DNA of 64,000 nt from Stieleria varia (GCF_038443385.1 NZ_CP151726.1:1860001-1924000); one strand, 5' to 3'; positions 1 to 10,305 are shown, counted from the first letter of the stretch. Notes: generated from the sequence alone by a model not told the origin. Translations and numbers: made by a program.

Positions 1-1602
1 GCTTCGGCGAGTTTTGATGGGACGGTCAAGATATGGGACTTCGCATCGGGAACGGAACTGTTGCAATTCTCCGCCGAGGGAATTCACGACTTCACCGATG
101 TTGCTTGGAGTCCCGACGGGCTGCAACTCGCGGTCGGCACGGGATCGCGGGAAGTAGTCGTCTGGGGCACCTCTCAAGTACGTCCAACACCGATGACGGC
201 AACATTTGATGAAACAGGCACGATGATCGGAGCGGTCGACAGTGCTGTCGATACGAAGGTTGATTGCTTCAAGGCTGTACCCGCTCTCCCATGGCGGGTG
301 CCACTGAATGACTTGCAGCAAGCCGCACATGGCCCCGGAGTAAAGGTCGATCGTGCGCGGTTTGAACACTTTCTAAGTCAGTGGACCGACGGAACCACCA
401 GTCCAGATAACGGGCAGACCGATCTGATTCTTGCTTGGCGCGTCTTTATCGATGCTCAAGTCGACGACGAGTCCGCCATCTACCTCGCTGATCGACTCAT
501 CGATCATCTCGGCACATCGACGAATGAACTTCCAAGCAGCAAGCTTTTGCTCGAAACGCGTGTCCACGCAAGCCTCGCAAAAGCGGGGAGGCAACTAAAG
601 CTTAATTGGCCGGCCGAAAGTCTGAGCACGATGGATACCGCTGAACGTGATACCGAAGCACTGGTGACTCAATTTCCACAAGATGCGACCTGTTGGCGGC
701 TGCTCCAGAGCGTTCATCTGCAAAAATTCAATGTGGCAGTGCAAGCTTACGAGACCCTTGTGACTTCAACGGAAGCCGATGCCACAACATTGAAACAATG
801 GCTAGATCGCGTAGAGCAACTGTTCGATCACGCCGAAAATCTTCAGGCCAGATTTCCCAATCAAGCCCAAATACTGGAACCGGACGAATCACAAGCAGCA
901 ATGGAGCCACCCTGGACGACCGAAGCTCTTACGCGACTCTGTAAGGTTCAATTGCAGAATCAGCAAACCCTCGTGTTTCTCGATCGCTTGATGCTGCGGC
1001 TTGCCGGTCGGCTCGACCAAACGGGTACGTCATGGATTCGTGATTCCTATCTGGCGAATTGTCAACTCATGAAGGCGGATGATGACGAGTACCGGGCGAA
1101 CTGTTTACGAATGCTGGAGAAATATTGTGGCGAAGGAAACAAGTATTCCGAACTTGCTAGCGATAGCGAATTCGAAATGTTGACTTGGGTCGCATTTACC
1201 TGTGCCTTAGCGCCCAATGCGGTGGACGATTACGAAACAGCTTTGCAGGTAGCTCGTCGCATCGAGTCGCACGCCCTGGCGAAAGAGAACGCCGCAAGTT
1301 TTCGGGGTTACCTTTCCTATCGATCCGGTGACTATGACGTGGCGTTTGAAATCCTATCGCCTTTGATGGAACCATCCGGAGAGGCCGAGGCGTCTTGGCG
1401 TGATATGTTGTTTTTGTCGATGACTGAATGTCGACGAGGGAATCTAAACCAGGCGAAACATTGGTTCGAAATGGCCTCCTCGAGGATCGACGATCTGTTG
1501 GCAAACGGCAAGGCGGGAACAGATAAGTTCAGATGGGACTCGGTCGCGAGCGCGAGGATCTTGCGAAAAGAAGCCGCAGATCTTCTGTTCGATGAGCCTT
1601 GA
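1..1602 (+). CDS. C-terminal part of a WD40-repeat protein, probably the tail of a Ser/Thr kinase (5' truncated by window edge)
   Basis: Frame 1 is open from the first base, so the gene starts outside the window. The first ~55 residues hold one full and one partial WD40 blade (DGTVKIWD, then WSPDGLQLAVG and VVVW). The remaining ~480 residues are helical and look like a TPR-type tail (alternating A/L/W pairs, several YETAL-like stretches) with no catalytic motif. In Planctomycetes this arrangement usually ends long kinases of the kind seen complete at 23961-27980, but the kinase domain is not visible here, so the kinase link is inference. It probably acts as a protein-protein interaction scaffold at the membrane or in the cytosol. 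Confidence 0.85.
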   Translation, partial: ASASFDGTVKIWDFASGTELLQFSAEGIHDFTDVAWSPDGLQLAVGTGSREVVVWGTSQVRPTPMTATFDETGTMIGAVDSAVDTKVDCFKAVPALPWRVPLNDLQQAAHGPGVKVDRARFEHFLSQWTDGTTSPDNGQTDLILAWRVFIDAQVDDESAIYLADRLIDHLGTSTNELPSSKLLLETRVHASLAKAGRQLKLNWPAESLSTMDTAERDTEALVTQFPQDATCWRLLQSVHLQKFNVAVQAYETLVTSTEADATTLKQWLDRVEQLFDHAENLQARFPNQAQILEPDESQAAMEPPWTTEALTRLCKVQLQNQQTLVFLDRLMLRLAGRLDQTGTSWIRDSYLANCQLMKADDDEYRANCLRMLEKYCGEGNKYSELASDSEFEMLTWVAFTCALAPNAVDDYETALQVARRIESHALAKENAASFRGYLSYRSGDYDVAFEILSPLMEPSGEAEASWRDMLFLSMTECRRGNLNQAKHWFEMASSRIDDLLANGKAGTDKFRWDSVASARILRKEAADLLFDEP

Positions 1603-2078
1603 TCAGTCGTCGCCTCATTTTGGGAAACATTCTGAGTGCTGCTTTATCAACTAAGCAAGCCACAGAAGCCGAACGATCTCGGCTTCAAGCGGGAGCGGAA
1701 ATGTTTCTTGGAAGGACGCAATCCTGGGCTGATCAAAACTTGGCGTTGACACGGATTTTGGTTTTGCATGTTTCGTTCCGCGAAGCACCTTCTGTCGAGC
1801 TTGTCTCGGCGGAGGAAACAAGAAAAATATCTTGCGCAAAACGAGTCCACAACCTCAACTTTATGGCAGTCCAGGGCATTGCGCAACGGCAGGGCATTTC
1901 AGCGCGTTTTGCCCAGCGTAGGCCCCCTCCCGGATCTTGCTTCGCTCGATCCGACCTCCCCCAGCTGCGCCGGAAGAGGTGACAGAAACTTGCGCAGCGA
2001 CACAGTGCCACAACCCCAAATTTTGATCAGCCCAGCGCAATCCCAAAAAGCGACCTTAAAACCACGTAAATCACGGTC
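1603..2078. other. Intergenic stretch with a GC-rich hairpin-like repeat, no gene
   Basis: Several short ORFs cross this stretch in both directions, but none has family-like composition. Around 1915-1985 there is a purine/pyrimidine-skewed segment with GGATC and GATCC arms about 12 bases apart. It resembles the palindromic repeats common between planctomycete genes. No promoter or RNA gene was recognised. Confidence 0.4.
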
Positions 2079-2687
2079 TCAAGTTGCGGTGCTATGAGAG
2101 TTTTCATTCTTGCGGCTTGTCGCTATTGGAGTCCATTGGTAGCCATCGTACGCCACCGTATGCTCGAACTCTGCAAGCTCCACAATCGCTTTGCCCCATT
2201 GATCTGAGGTCACTTGGCAGCGAACCTGGAGCATCGATTCCGCATTCTCTGTGGTCCAGAACATCGCGTTACTTTTCAGCCGCAAGTTGATCACCCGACG
2301 GATTCCACTTTCGATCGCACCACTGCCGCAGGGCGGGCCTCGGGAGCGGAACGAGACATAACTCAGTTGGCCAGCCTCACCGTGGCGACGAAGGTAAGAG
2401 ATTTCTGTGCTCAACGCATCAATCGGATCATCTTCCCGCTGAAGCGAAGACAGTTCGTCAACCACACGACGCCATCGACCGTTTCGAAGAAGCGTACGGT
2501 GCTGCCGGTAAAGAGGATTTCGCTCCTCTTTGGATAAGCCCAACGCGGCCAACGTCAGCGATACGGGATGCACCGCATGGCAACAATCCAAGACCTCGAC
2601 CGTTTCGACGTTTTGCAATCCTGCCGTTCTAATGATCCAACTGATACGGTCCCAGATCCACTGAGCTCCGTCAGCAACGAAGGTCAC
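2079..2687 (-). pseudogene. Remnant of an ISKra4-like transposase (C-terminal part)
   Basis: About 200 residues match the C-terminal half of ISKra4-type DDE transposases, including the hallmark GSGAIESGIRRVINLRLK followed by MFW and ENAE. An in-frame TGA lies directly upstream of the GTG at 2687, and the neighbouring frame continues as FFGMAMSQRD just before it. The gene is therefore frameshifted and its N-terminal part has decayed or is missing. No terminal inverted repeats were recognised. It should be inactive and marks this region as a former insertion site. Confidence 0.75.
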
Positions 2688-2874
2688 GCTGGCTCATTGC
2701 CATCCCAAAAAACACCGCGTCTGAGTCGTTGCTCGACCAGTCATCAGCCCCGCCACAGTCTTTCTGGCTATTTCGATCCGAATCGTCGGTGCTGGGGCCG
2801 CTGAAAGGGATTGGCGAGAAGTTTTGCTCTCGCACAACAAATTTGGTGGCTGTTCATCAGCAATGCTCCGTTGC

Positions 2875-3294
2875 TTAATAACTGCCCAGCCAGACGGTGT
2901 GGAACGTCAGGTCGTTGTTGGGGTTGATGTCCGTGATGGCCGGTGTGATGTAAAGGACCGGAACCGGTTGCGGCCCAACGCTGGCGGGATTGATCGTTGT
3001 GAGGAAAGCACGCGTCTGTCCGGCCGGCACATCCACGATTGGCTGATTCATGACCATCTGCCATGTCCCGTTGCTGGGGTAATAGAACCAAAGCTGCACG
3101 CGTCGTCCGCCGTTCTGACTGTAGTTGAAAACCCCCACGTTCTTGACCCAGCCTCCGACGTACGGTTGGCCGCTCCAGTTGAAGCCGAAACTTGAATCTG
3201 CCGCCAAATCAGCCCTTGCTGTTTCGGCTGTTGTCAGTGTTCCGACCGCGACACAAGCCAACAACGCGACCACTCTGGATTTTTGGGCAAACAT
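2875..3294 (-). CDS. Secreted protein of unknown function, 139 aa
   Basis: A clear signal peptide (KSR, then a hydrophobic core VVALLACVAVGTL) ends near TARA-D at residues ~26-30. The mature part is about 110 residues, rich in Trp, Tyr and Gly, with alternating beta-like strands (GGWVKNVGVF, VQLWFYY, AFLTTI) and no Cys pairs. It looks like a small beta-sandwich exported to the periplasm or surface. I recognise no family. It is a single gene, with the transposase remnant downstream. Confidence 0.65.
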   Translation of the reverse strand: MFAQKSRVVALLACVAVGTLTTAETARADLAADSSFGFNWSGQPYVGGWVKNVGVFNYSQNGGRRVQLWFYYPSNGTWQMVMNQPIVDVPAGQTRAFLTTINPASVGPQPVPVLYITPAITDINPNNDLTFHTVWLGSY

Positions 3295-3674
3295 GTCTGT
3301 TCCTCAGTGAGGGGTTTGATTTCGCGGAGATCACCGCACAGACAGAGGAGCACTTTCCTCAGCCAAGACCGGACACAAAAAAGAAAAAAGACGGTCACAA
3401 GTCTCATGAATCTTGAGGGAGGTCGAGCAGGGCCCGTCAATCCCATGCGAGGGTGGCCCCATCAGCAAGGGACAAATGTGCGAAAGTGTTTGGCCCAGAC
3501 GATCCATCGACACCGTTCCGGCAACCAAAGGTACAATCAAAAAGCTTGACCCCTGTCCAATGGGTCACGTCTTCATCGACGGCGATTAGCTTTCGAATGT
3601 CGGACAGCGCATAACGAGTCAAGTAGCAACGATGTTCGAAGCATGATGAATCATCGATCTCAAAAGGTCATCCA
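3295..3674. other. Divergent intergenic region, no gene seen
   Basis: This 380-bp gap separates two divergent genes encoding secreted proteins and should hold both promoters. The short ORFs here lack coding character and overlap one another on both strands. I could not pick out a convincing -35/-10 pair or a terminator. Confidence 0.4.
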
Positions 3675-4811
3675 ATGGACTCCATTCTTTCTCGCTCGCT
3701 GTTCCTGCCGCTTTGCGTAGCGGTATTGCATTTTGGATTTGCCGACGACGGACCGAAAATCGCCGAGGACGCGTCCCCGCTCATCGAGGGCTGGGGACAA
3801 ACGATCGATCCCGATGGTGATAGTCAGGTTCATCTCGATGGTCAGTGTCTGACGATTGGTTTCGGTCCCGGCCCACACGCGTTGGACGCGGAAGGAGGCC
3901 GGATGAATTCGCCACGAGTCCTACAAGATTTGGCAGGTGATTTCTCGATTGAAGTCACCGTTGACGGAGACCTGCCACTTCCCGTACTCGACGGCGTGAA
4001 AACAGTGGCGTACATCAGCGGTGGTCTCTTTCTCATTCAAGATGACAAAAACTACATCCGCTTCGAACGTGCCAGCTTCACCCGAAACGGAACCGTATGG
4101 CACTATGCGAATTTCGAACAACGCATCGACGCAAAGAGGACACGGATGGGGCTCTTTGCAGACTTCCCCTTGCAGCCAAACATACCCGTCGAGTTGCGAT
4201 TGGAGGTAAAAGGTGAATCCGTACGCGCTCTTGTTCGCCACGTGGGCGACGATTGGCATGAATTGGGCATCGCCAGAATGCGGAATCGAGATCGCTTGTT
4301 GGCAGGCGTCTCCGGAGTCAAGACGGATCCGGGCAGAGCGGAAGTCAAGTTCAGGGATCTGAATGTGAGCGAAGACCTGGTGGCCGCGAAAGCCAAGTCG
4401 TCGTCGGAAATCGACCTCAATGAGATCAGGCAAATCATTCGAACGCCCCAGCCTGAAAACGTGCAATGGAGGTCGTTGATCAGAGAAGTCGAGGAGTTGC
4501 AGACCCGGGCCGAGTCGATCGGCGAGCTTTCACAGGTCGAGCAAACCCAACTGATCAACGAAGCGAAAAGAATTGGCACGATGAAGACACCAAGATTGAA
4601 CTCCTACTTGGGGCCGTCCATCGCACGGCGACTGGCAGAGCGTTTTTCGGACGCCGGTCTCCCCGAACAAGCCATTCGTGTCTACCGCGAATTCGCCGAA
4701 TCACTTGAACGCCTCAATGAACCAGGCCTGCGTGAGTCGATCCGGTCCTTGCGGGAATCCGCGGATCAACTCGAGCGGCAACAGACCGTCAATCAATCCG
4801 CCCAAGAGTGA
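3675..4811 (+). CDS. Secreted protein with a concanavalin-A-like (DUF1349-type) domain, 378 aa
   Basis: A signal peptide covers residues 1-23 (cleavage near FGFA-DD). Residues ~35-235 look like a DUF1349-type jelly roll, a fold often found at the end of xylosidases: FSIEVTVDG, VAYISGGLFLIQDDKNYIRFERA, ELRLEVKGESVRALVRH and AGVSGVKT strands in order. Residues ~245-378 are charged and helical with a short TPR-like unit (GLPEQAIRVYREFAESLERL). The family is a carbohydrate-binding or structural domain; no catalytic residues are claimed. A diverged, frameshifted partial copy of the last ~65 codons lies at 6661-6853, on the other side of the caspase gene. Confidence 0.65.
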   Translation: MDSILSRSLFLPLCVAVLHFGFADDGPKIAEDASPLIEGWGQTIDPDGDSQVHLDGQCLTIGFGPGPHALDAEGGRMNSPRVLQDLAGDFSIEVTVDGDLPLPVLDGVKTVAYISGGLFLIQDDKNYIRFERASFTRNGTVWHYANFEQRIDAKRTRMGLFADFPLQPNIPVELRLEVKGESVRALVRHVGDDWHELGIARMRNRDRLLAGVSGVKTDPGRAEVKFRDLNVSEDLVAAKAKSSSEIDLNEIRQIIRTPQPENVQWRSLIREVEELQTRAESIGELSQVEQTQLINEAKRIGTMKTPRLNSYLGPSIARRLAERFSDAGLPEQAIRVYREFAESLERLNEPGLRESIRSLRESADQLERQQTVNQSAQE

Positions 4812-4889
4812 CGTTGCCGAATGTGTCGAAGGTCGAAGCATGGAGCGGTACTGCCAGATCCCCGACGATGATCCTCAGCAATCACGCCA

Positions 4890-6410
4890 TCATTTGTCGA
4901 CCGTGAACAAGAGCCAAAAATCGTGATTCATATTGTCTCTGCGGATGACCAATTTCAACACATCATCCTTCTTCTTGAATCTGAATTTCTCTTGAAAATG
5001 GTTCAAGCTTTGGAAACGGGAGACGCCATTGTACAGAGAGGACGGAGTTGTCGTGTTCCCTGGTGGCTTAAAATAAATCCGGTCACCGGGTTTCAGACCT
5101 GATCCCGCTGCAGGGCCTTTTGGGTCTACTGAAGTGACCTGGATCGTTGCGTCGATGTAGTCTGCCTCGAATCCGAACAAACCCTCGTCGTCCGACGCCA
5201 AAAGGATCAACGGTCCCTGCCTGCGTAATCCCGACCCGGAAAGCACGCTGTACTCATTCAACGCGTAGTTGGTGGCGATTCTCTCCAATTTCTCGGATCG
5301 ATTGAGATCGCGAAGATCTAGGTTCGTATCACCTGAAGAGCTCTGAGTTTTGTCGCTGAACATGTCGGGCGTTTCGGACTTGAAGTCGAGCTTGCTCAGA
5401 TCAATCATTTCCGTTGAAGACAGGTCCGCGAATGGCGGAGCATTTTTCATCGCGTCAGTGCGTGGAGGGACCTTGACGACCGCATCTGGCGTATCCAGCT
5501 CTTTTCTTGCGACGTTGTCGCGGTGGGATTGGGTGGGTGTCCGATTAGCGGACATAACCAGCAGATTCATTACGCCGCGCGCAGAGCCAATTCGCTCCGG
5601 AGTTTGGGGTTCTCCCAAATGGATTCGAGTCCACTGCTGGACACGCTTGATCGTATAGGACTCCAGTTCCAAATGATCAATTGTCCCGTCACGGTCTTGG
5701 TCTGCTTTACCCGAGAAGGCTTCGTTGACGAAGTAAAAAAACACTCCATTCTCAAGTTCCTTGTGCTCGAACGAAAACTGCGAGGCACTGCAACTGAATA
5801 GAGCAACCGTTCCGCCGCTGGGCACAGGGGGTCGCCGACTCTTTACGTCTTCGATCGTGATTCGCCGAGGTGCCTTGCGAATGTTTGACAGGGGGTCGTT
5901 GCGGCATGCATCGACCAATAGAAACTTGGCCCCTGCTTTGCAAGCGTGTAGATCTTCGTAGATCGATGAGAGCGATATCAGAGTCGACTTGTCTTCCAGC
6001 GATGCGTCTGCAGGGCAAAAGTAGTTGACAGGGTCTCCCTTGAACTGCAGTCCATGTCCCGAGAATCCGATGATGATGCTGTCTTGTTCTGTAAGTTCCG
6101 AAAGGACCATCGACAGTTCTTTGCGGATCTGACGTGAGGTTGGAGTGTAGCGTGCTTGTTTTGCCGCAGCGGTCTGCGTCATTAACGTGATGTTTCCGGT
6201 GGGGACACCCGCTTGTTGCAGGGTTGTCGCAAGATCTTCTACGTCGTTTTCTGAGTAGCTCAGAGGTGTCAGCTCATTGTTGAGCGAATAGTCTCTCACG
6301 CCCACCAGGAAAGCATATTGGTCCGCGGACGCCTGCTTTCTGGATGCGAAAACGACCAAGATAAGGAGGCATAGGCTCACCAATCGTTTGGTAAATGACT
6401 TGTCCATCAC
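4890..6410 (-). CDS. Secreted caspase-family (C14) peptidase with C-terminal PDZ domain, 506 aa
   Basis: A signal peptide (residues ~1-29, ending ASA-D) precedes a caspase-like domain. The catalytic dyad is visible as His119 in FSGHG and Cys169 in LVDACRND, with the initial YAFLVGVRDY strand and the SENDVEDL motif typical of metacaspase-like p20 domains. Residues ~235-250 carry an acidic loop (DQDRDGTIDHLE) resembling an EF-hand and possibly Ca-binding. A PDZ domain spans roughly 400-475 (GFEADYIDATIQV, GPAAGSGLKPGDRI). It is predicted to be a Cys protease active outside the cytoplasm on basic sites, by analogy with bacterial C14 enzymes. It is transcribed alone, convergent with the gene at 3675. 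Confidence 0.85.
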   Translation of the reverse strand: MMDKSFTKRLVSLCLLILVVFASRKQASADQYAFLVGVRDYSLNNELTPLSYSENDVEDLATTLQQAGVPTGNITLMTQTAAAKQARYTPTSRQIRKELSMVLSELTEQDSIIIGFSGHGLQFKGDPVNYFCPADASLEDKSTLISLSSIYEDLHACKAGAKFLLVDACRNDPLSNIRKAPRRITIEDVKSRRPPVPSGGTVALFSCSASQFSFEHKELENGVFFYFVNEAFSGKADQDRDGTIDHLELESYTIKRVQQWTRIHLGEPQTPERIGSARGVMNLLVMSANRTPTQSHRDNVARKELDTPDAVVKVPPRTDAMKNAPPFADLSSTEMIDLSKLDFKSETPDMFSDKTQSSSGDTNLDLRDLNRSEKLERIATNYALNEYSVLSGSGLRRQGPLILLASDDEGLFGFEADYIDATIQVTSVDPKGPAAGSGLKPGDRIYFKPPGNTTTPSSLYNGVSRFQSLNHFQEKFRFKKKDDVLKLVIRRDNMNHDFWLLFTVDK

Positions 6411-6660
6411 ATCTCAATCTTTCAAGTTGAAATCCCAGCGGGAAATCGGTATCGAAACCGCCGTCACCAGTGGAACGTATTTAGGGGCTCAAGCTTCCCG
6501 TGTTTAGGTACGATCAATCATTTTGCAGCACAGTTCATGTGGCTCGATGTTCCCCACCGCGAGCCTCGGCGGGGATCGCCGAACCACTGATGGATTGCTG
6601 GTCCTTTGGCAACCAACTCTATCTTAGCAAGTGATTTCTGGAGAAACACTCGTCAAGTCG

Positions 6661-6853
6661 AGAGGAGGCTGACCGAAAGTTTCGTGCAAACCGGTCTTCC
6701 CGAGCAGGCCATTCGTGTCTACCGCGAGTTCGCTGAATCGATCGAGCGACTCATTGAGTCGGGTTTGGTGAGTCGATCCGGTCCTTGCGGGAATCCGCGG
6801 ATCAACTCGAGCGGCAACAGACCGTCAACAAAGCCGCCAAGGATTGACGTTGC
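6661..6853 (+). pseudogene. Degenerate partial copy of the 3' end of the gene at 3675-4811
   Basis: This stretch reads RRLTESFVQTGLPEQAIRV and matches RRLAERFSDAGLPEQAIRV in the gene at 3675-4811. The 3' half is almost identical at nucleotide level over about 60 bases (GAGTCGATCCGGTCCTTGCG onward). One base is missing near 6765 relative to the intact copy, so the frame shifts. The sequence upstream of 6650 does not match. It is a fossil of duplication or recombination around the caspase gene. Confidence 0.8.
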
Positions 6854-6880
6854 CAAACCAGCGGACAGGAAAATGAATCG

Positions 6881-8191
6881 TCATTTGGCCAGGTCCAACT
6901 GAAAGGTTGGCGAGGTCTTCAACGTGATTTCTCCGGGAATGAAGCCGGGGTCGACGAATGACGCTGAAATCACCTGCTCACCCTTGGTCAGCTTGTACTC
7001 GCCTACCTCGCGTGATTCCACAAGCGTCTCAATTTTCCAGCCCGCATCTTTGCATGATTGAATCCATTGACTCACCGCTGCTTTTGCGGTCCCTGAACGC
7101 ACGGTGAACTCCAACTTTTGTTTCGTTGCCTGTCTGATGTCAGCACCGTCAGGTCGGGCAATGACGATCCTGGTCGGATTCAACAGTCGGGCTTCGTCTG
7201 CATCACGCTTCGTCTGGGCCTGGAGCACCGCCATCTTTGCTTGTTGCGATTCCCGCTCGACTTGCTCTGCCGTTTGGAACCGAAGCTGGAACCGCGTCAC
7301 TGACTCAACCGTATAAAACGACAGCTCTGCCATCTCTTTTGCTTGGTTGACAAAGATCAAGTGATCACGGAAATCAATTTTTATCGGTTGCTCCGTCGTC
7401 GCGTTCCATCCCGCCTCTGTCAGCGTCTTACGATACGCGGTCGCAAACTCATCAACGCCCAGCGTGCTGTCACCATCCAAAGTCGTTGTCATATCCGAGT
7501 AAGCCACACGCACCAAATCGGGAACCATCGGCAGCGTCGATGACATCAACTCGGTCGAGTAGTGCAGCGTCGTTACGCCCGGCTGTGCGGGCGACTCGGA
7601 GCACATCACCTGCAGACGAACAGCATTTTGTCGCATGAAGAATGATACGGTCGTGTCACCAAACCACTCCCAACCAGCACCTTCGAGCAACTCGCGACAA
7701 CGTACCTTGGCTTGGTCGACGGACAGCTCACAGGTAAAGATCGCCGAGGCGGGTTGTACGTAAAGCTCTTTGCTTTCCGGCTTTGGCAACCCACGCAGAT
7801 TCACGTCGCCTTGATTCAGGAGGGTGACGGAGGCCACGTCCGGCATGCCACTTGGCATCACCATCAGACTGACGGTGAACCCAGACTTTTGGTAAACCGA
7901 ACTGCAGTATGCATCGGTAAAGCTTGCTCCGTCGAGTCTTGTGAAACCGCGCTGTTGCATGATCTCATCGAGCTGCTTCGCGATTTTGACGGTCTCTCCG
8001 TCGCACTGATATGACTGCGAAGCGATCCTCGTTTGCGGGTCACCGATGCAGTCGATCAACGGCTTGCCCGACAGATCCAAGACCGACTTGGCCTGTTCAA
8101 GCGTCGCAGCCCTGCCGGGCACCGCCCCCTGACCCCACGACATTCCATTGACCACGACGACCAACAACACAACCGCGAAAGACCTACGCAT
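6881..8191 (-). CDS. Secreted protein of unknown function, 436 aa
   Basis: An N-terminal signal peptide (MRRSFAVVLLVVVVNG, cleavage near SWG-QG) leads into ~410 residues of mixed alpha/beta sequence. Three similar modules can be made out, each pairing a short helix of the 'AxWxW/AGW' kind with strands: CRELLEGAGWEWFG, YRKTLTEAGWNATT and IQSCKDAGWKIET. I therefore read it as three repeats of a small alpha/beta domain. A charged helix (QVERESQQAKMAVLQAQTKR) separates modules two and three. No enzymatic motif is visible and no family is recognised. It starts divergently from the broken kinase at 8364. Confidence 0.65.
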   Translation of the reverse strand: MRRSFAVVLLVVVVNGMSWGQGAVPGRAATLEQAKSVLDLSGKPLIDCIGDPQTRIASQSYQCDGETVKIAKQLDEIMQQRGFTRLDGASFTDAYCSSVYQKSGFTVSLMVMPSGMPDVASVTLLNQGDVNLRGLPKPESKELYVQPASAIFTCELSVDQAKVRCRELLEGAGWEWFGDTTVSFFMRQNAVRLQVMCSESPAQPGVTTLHYSTELMSSTLPMVPDLVRVAYSDMTTTLDGDSTLGVDEFATAYRKTLTEAGWNATTEQPIKIDFRDHLIFVNQAKEMAELSFYTVESVTRFQLRFQTAEQVERESQQAKMAVLQAQTKRDADEARLLNPTRIVIARPDGADIRQATKQKLEFTVRSGTAKAAVSQWIQSCKDAGWKIETLVESREVGEYKLTKGEQVISASFVDPGFIPGEITLKTSPTFQLDLAK

Positions 8192-8363
8192 TTTTGGAAA
8201 GCCAGTTAGGTTGACATCTGCCGGTCACAAGGATGCACCCGCGCAGCTAGCCGATATCGTATCCGAGAGCTCTCCAGCCGATCAATCTGGCAAAACACCA
8301 CAAATCCGAGCTAACGTGGCATTGAGCAATCTTTGTCGGCGAGCCCTCGAATAGAATGGTGAC

Positions 8364-10305
8364 ATGGCAACCATCGACGAACCATCCAACGAATGCCCTC
8401 ATTGCGGGACACCGATTTCTAATGAGCTGACAGAAGCCGTCTGCCCTCGATGCTTGCTTGCCACAGTGATCGTGGATGCAACGGATGGCGCGATTGCCGA
8501 AACGATGGACACGGGTTCAATTGAACCGTCGCAATCTACGGATTGCGGAGTTTCGCGAACTGAATCCGGATTCTATGGCGATCGCTTCGAGAATCTCAGC
8601 GAGCAGCATGACCGCACTATGCACTTCGGCGACTATGTTCTCATCGAAGAACTCGCTCGTGGAGGCATGGGAGTGGTCTACCGTGCACGCCATCAAAAGC
8701 TTGGGCGCGAGGTTGCGATGAAGGTGATCCTGAGTGGCCAACTCGCGTCGACAAATGATGTGCGCCGGTTTGAAATGGAAGCAGAGTCTGCTGCAGCGCT
8801 CGATCATCCCGGAATCGTTCCGATCTACGTGCATTTGTCTCGATCGTTGCCCAGGTTGCCGAATCGATTGACTACGCCCACCGACGTGGAATTTTGCATC
8901 GCGATATCAAACCCCGAACATTCTGCTGGATAGCAATGGCCGACCGCTCGTTACCGACTTGGGGCTGGCAAAGCGAACGGAAGCGGATAACGATTTGACG
9001 CGTACCGGCGCAGTGGTTGGAACGCCCGCGTACATGCCGCCTGAGCAAGCGTCAGCCGCCAAGGAAATCACCACCGCGGCGGACGTTTACGCATTGGGGG
9101 CCATACTTTACGAAGGACTGACCGGCCGACCACCACATCAAGCGGATTCTGCGATCGCGACTTTGATGAAAGCAGCCAAGGAGAACATTGTCAAACCAAG
9201 CGAGCACAACGCGAAAGTCGACCGAGTGTTGGAACTGATTTGCATGAAGTGCTTGGAACGTGATCCCGGTCAACGCTACGGTTCTGCCTCCATGCTGCGA
9301 GACGACCTACTCCGCTGGCTTGCCGGCGAGTCGGTATCGGTCAAGCCGAGGTCTCTGGTGGCCATATTGGGTGATCTCGTCAACCATCAACTGCGTTCAG
9401 CAATTGGGGCAATGCTGCTGGGCGTCAGTGGCGGCTTTGCATTGGGGATCCCGCTCTACAGTGGCATCGCAAACCGATTGTTTGGTCGTCCAGAATCGAG
9501 ATTCAGCATCGAGGCGCTGCAGGAGAGTTTGCCGTCGTCGGCGCGCTCCACATCCTGGTGGCTCAGTCCGCCAGAGTTCCTCAATGGTCCTGCCGTGTTC
9601 TTCGGACTGTTATTCTGCCTGATGCTTGGGCTGTTGATCCGCAAACTGGTAAGACCCAAGCATGTTCAGGAAGCATTGGCGATCGGATTGGTCGCCGGTT
9701 TGCTGATGGCAATCGTAGAGTTTGGGCTGTACGGCATCGCAGCAGGCTGGCAAACGTTTGCGATTGTCAACGCGGACGAAATCGACATGCTGGCCAGCGC
9801 GGCTGTATCAAATGCTGTCGGCCGCGAGAAAGCGATAGAAGGGATCGTTGGCAAATTTCCCGATCTGCAAAACGTGCCAGAAGCACAGCGCGGAAAAGTG
9901 CTCGGCCAGATTGTATCGACGCAGATCATGCTTTCATCGCCGCCGGTGACATTGGTTTGCCTATCGGGATGCTTAGTCTTTGCCTGCATCTACTGCGTGG
10001 CAGGAACGATACATTCGTATCGATTGTCCAATCATTCGTTCTCGCGTGGAAATCGATTGCTGCGTTACGTTGAGGTCCTACTGTTGTTGACCATCGCTGG
10101 ATTTCTTTTCTGCGTGTCTGTCTTCACACTTTCCGGAATGATCTCGAGCAGCGACGGACGTGTTTCGCTGTCGTTTCGCGTATGGTTCTCATGTCTGGTG
10201 GCATGCGTTCTGGTCATCCCAGGATGGATAATGTGGAGATGGCATTTTCGCTGGGCCTCCTACGCGATCGGTCTGGGCTTGATCGTGCTTGCGTTATCCT
10301 TTTGA
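8364..10305 (+). pseudogene. Ser/Thr protein kinase with polytopic membrane tail, broken by a deletion and a frameshift
   Basis: The N-terminus has a zinc-ribbon-like CPHC...CPRC (Cys11/14/27/30), then a kinase domain starting [17 protein letters not shown] and AMKVI. After HPGIVPIY (near 8828) about 100 bases coding for the hinge and alphaD region are missing. The sequence resumes in another frame with [21 protein letters not shown]. One further base is missing at about 8915, where KP-AN should follow HRDIKP. From there the third frame is open to 10305 with the activation loop (LTRTGAVVGTPAYMPPEQ) and about six or seven transmembrane helices. Without the deleted segment the kinase should be inactive. 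It could still be an assembly error, but two lesions 80 bases apart argue for real decay. Confidence 0.8.

Noticed and set aside
1599-1982. 127-codon open frame after the first gene
   Set aside because: It overlaps competing ORFs on both strands, runs through a repeat-like GC-rich hairpin and has no family-like segments.
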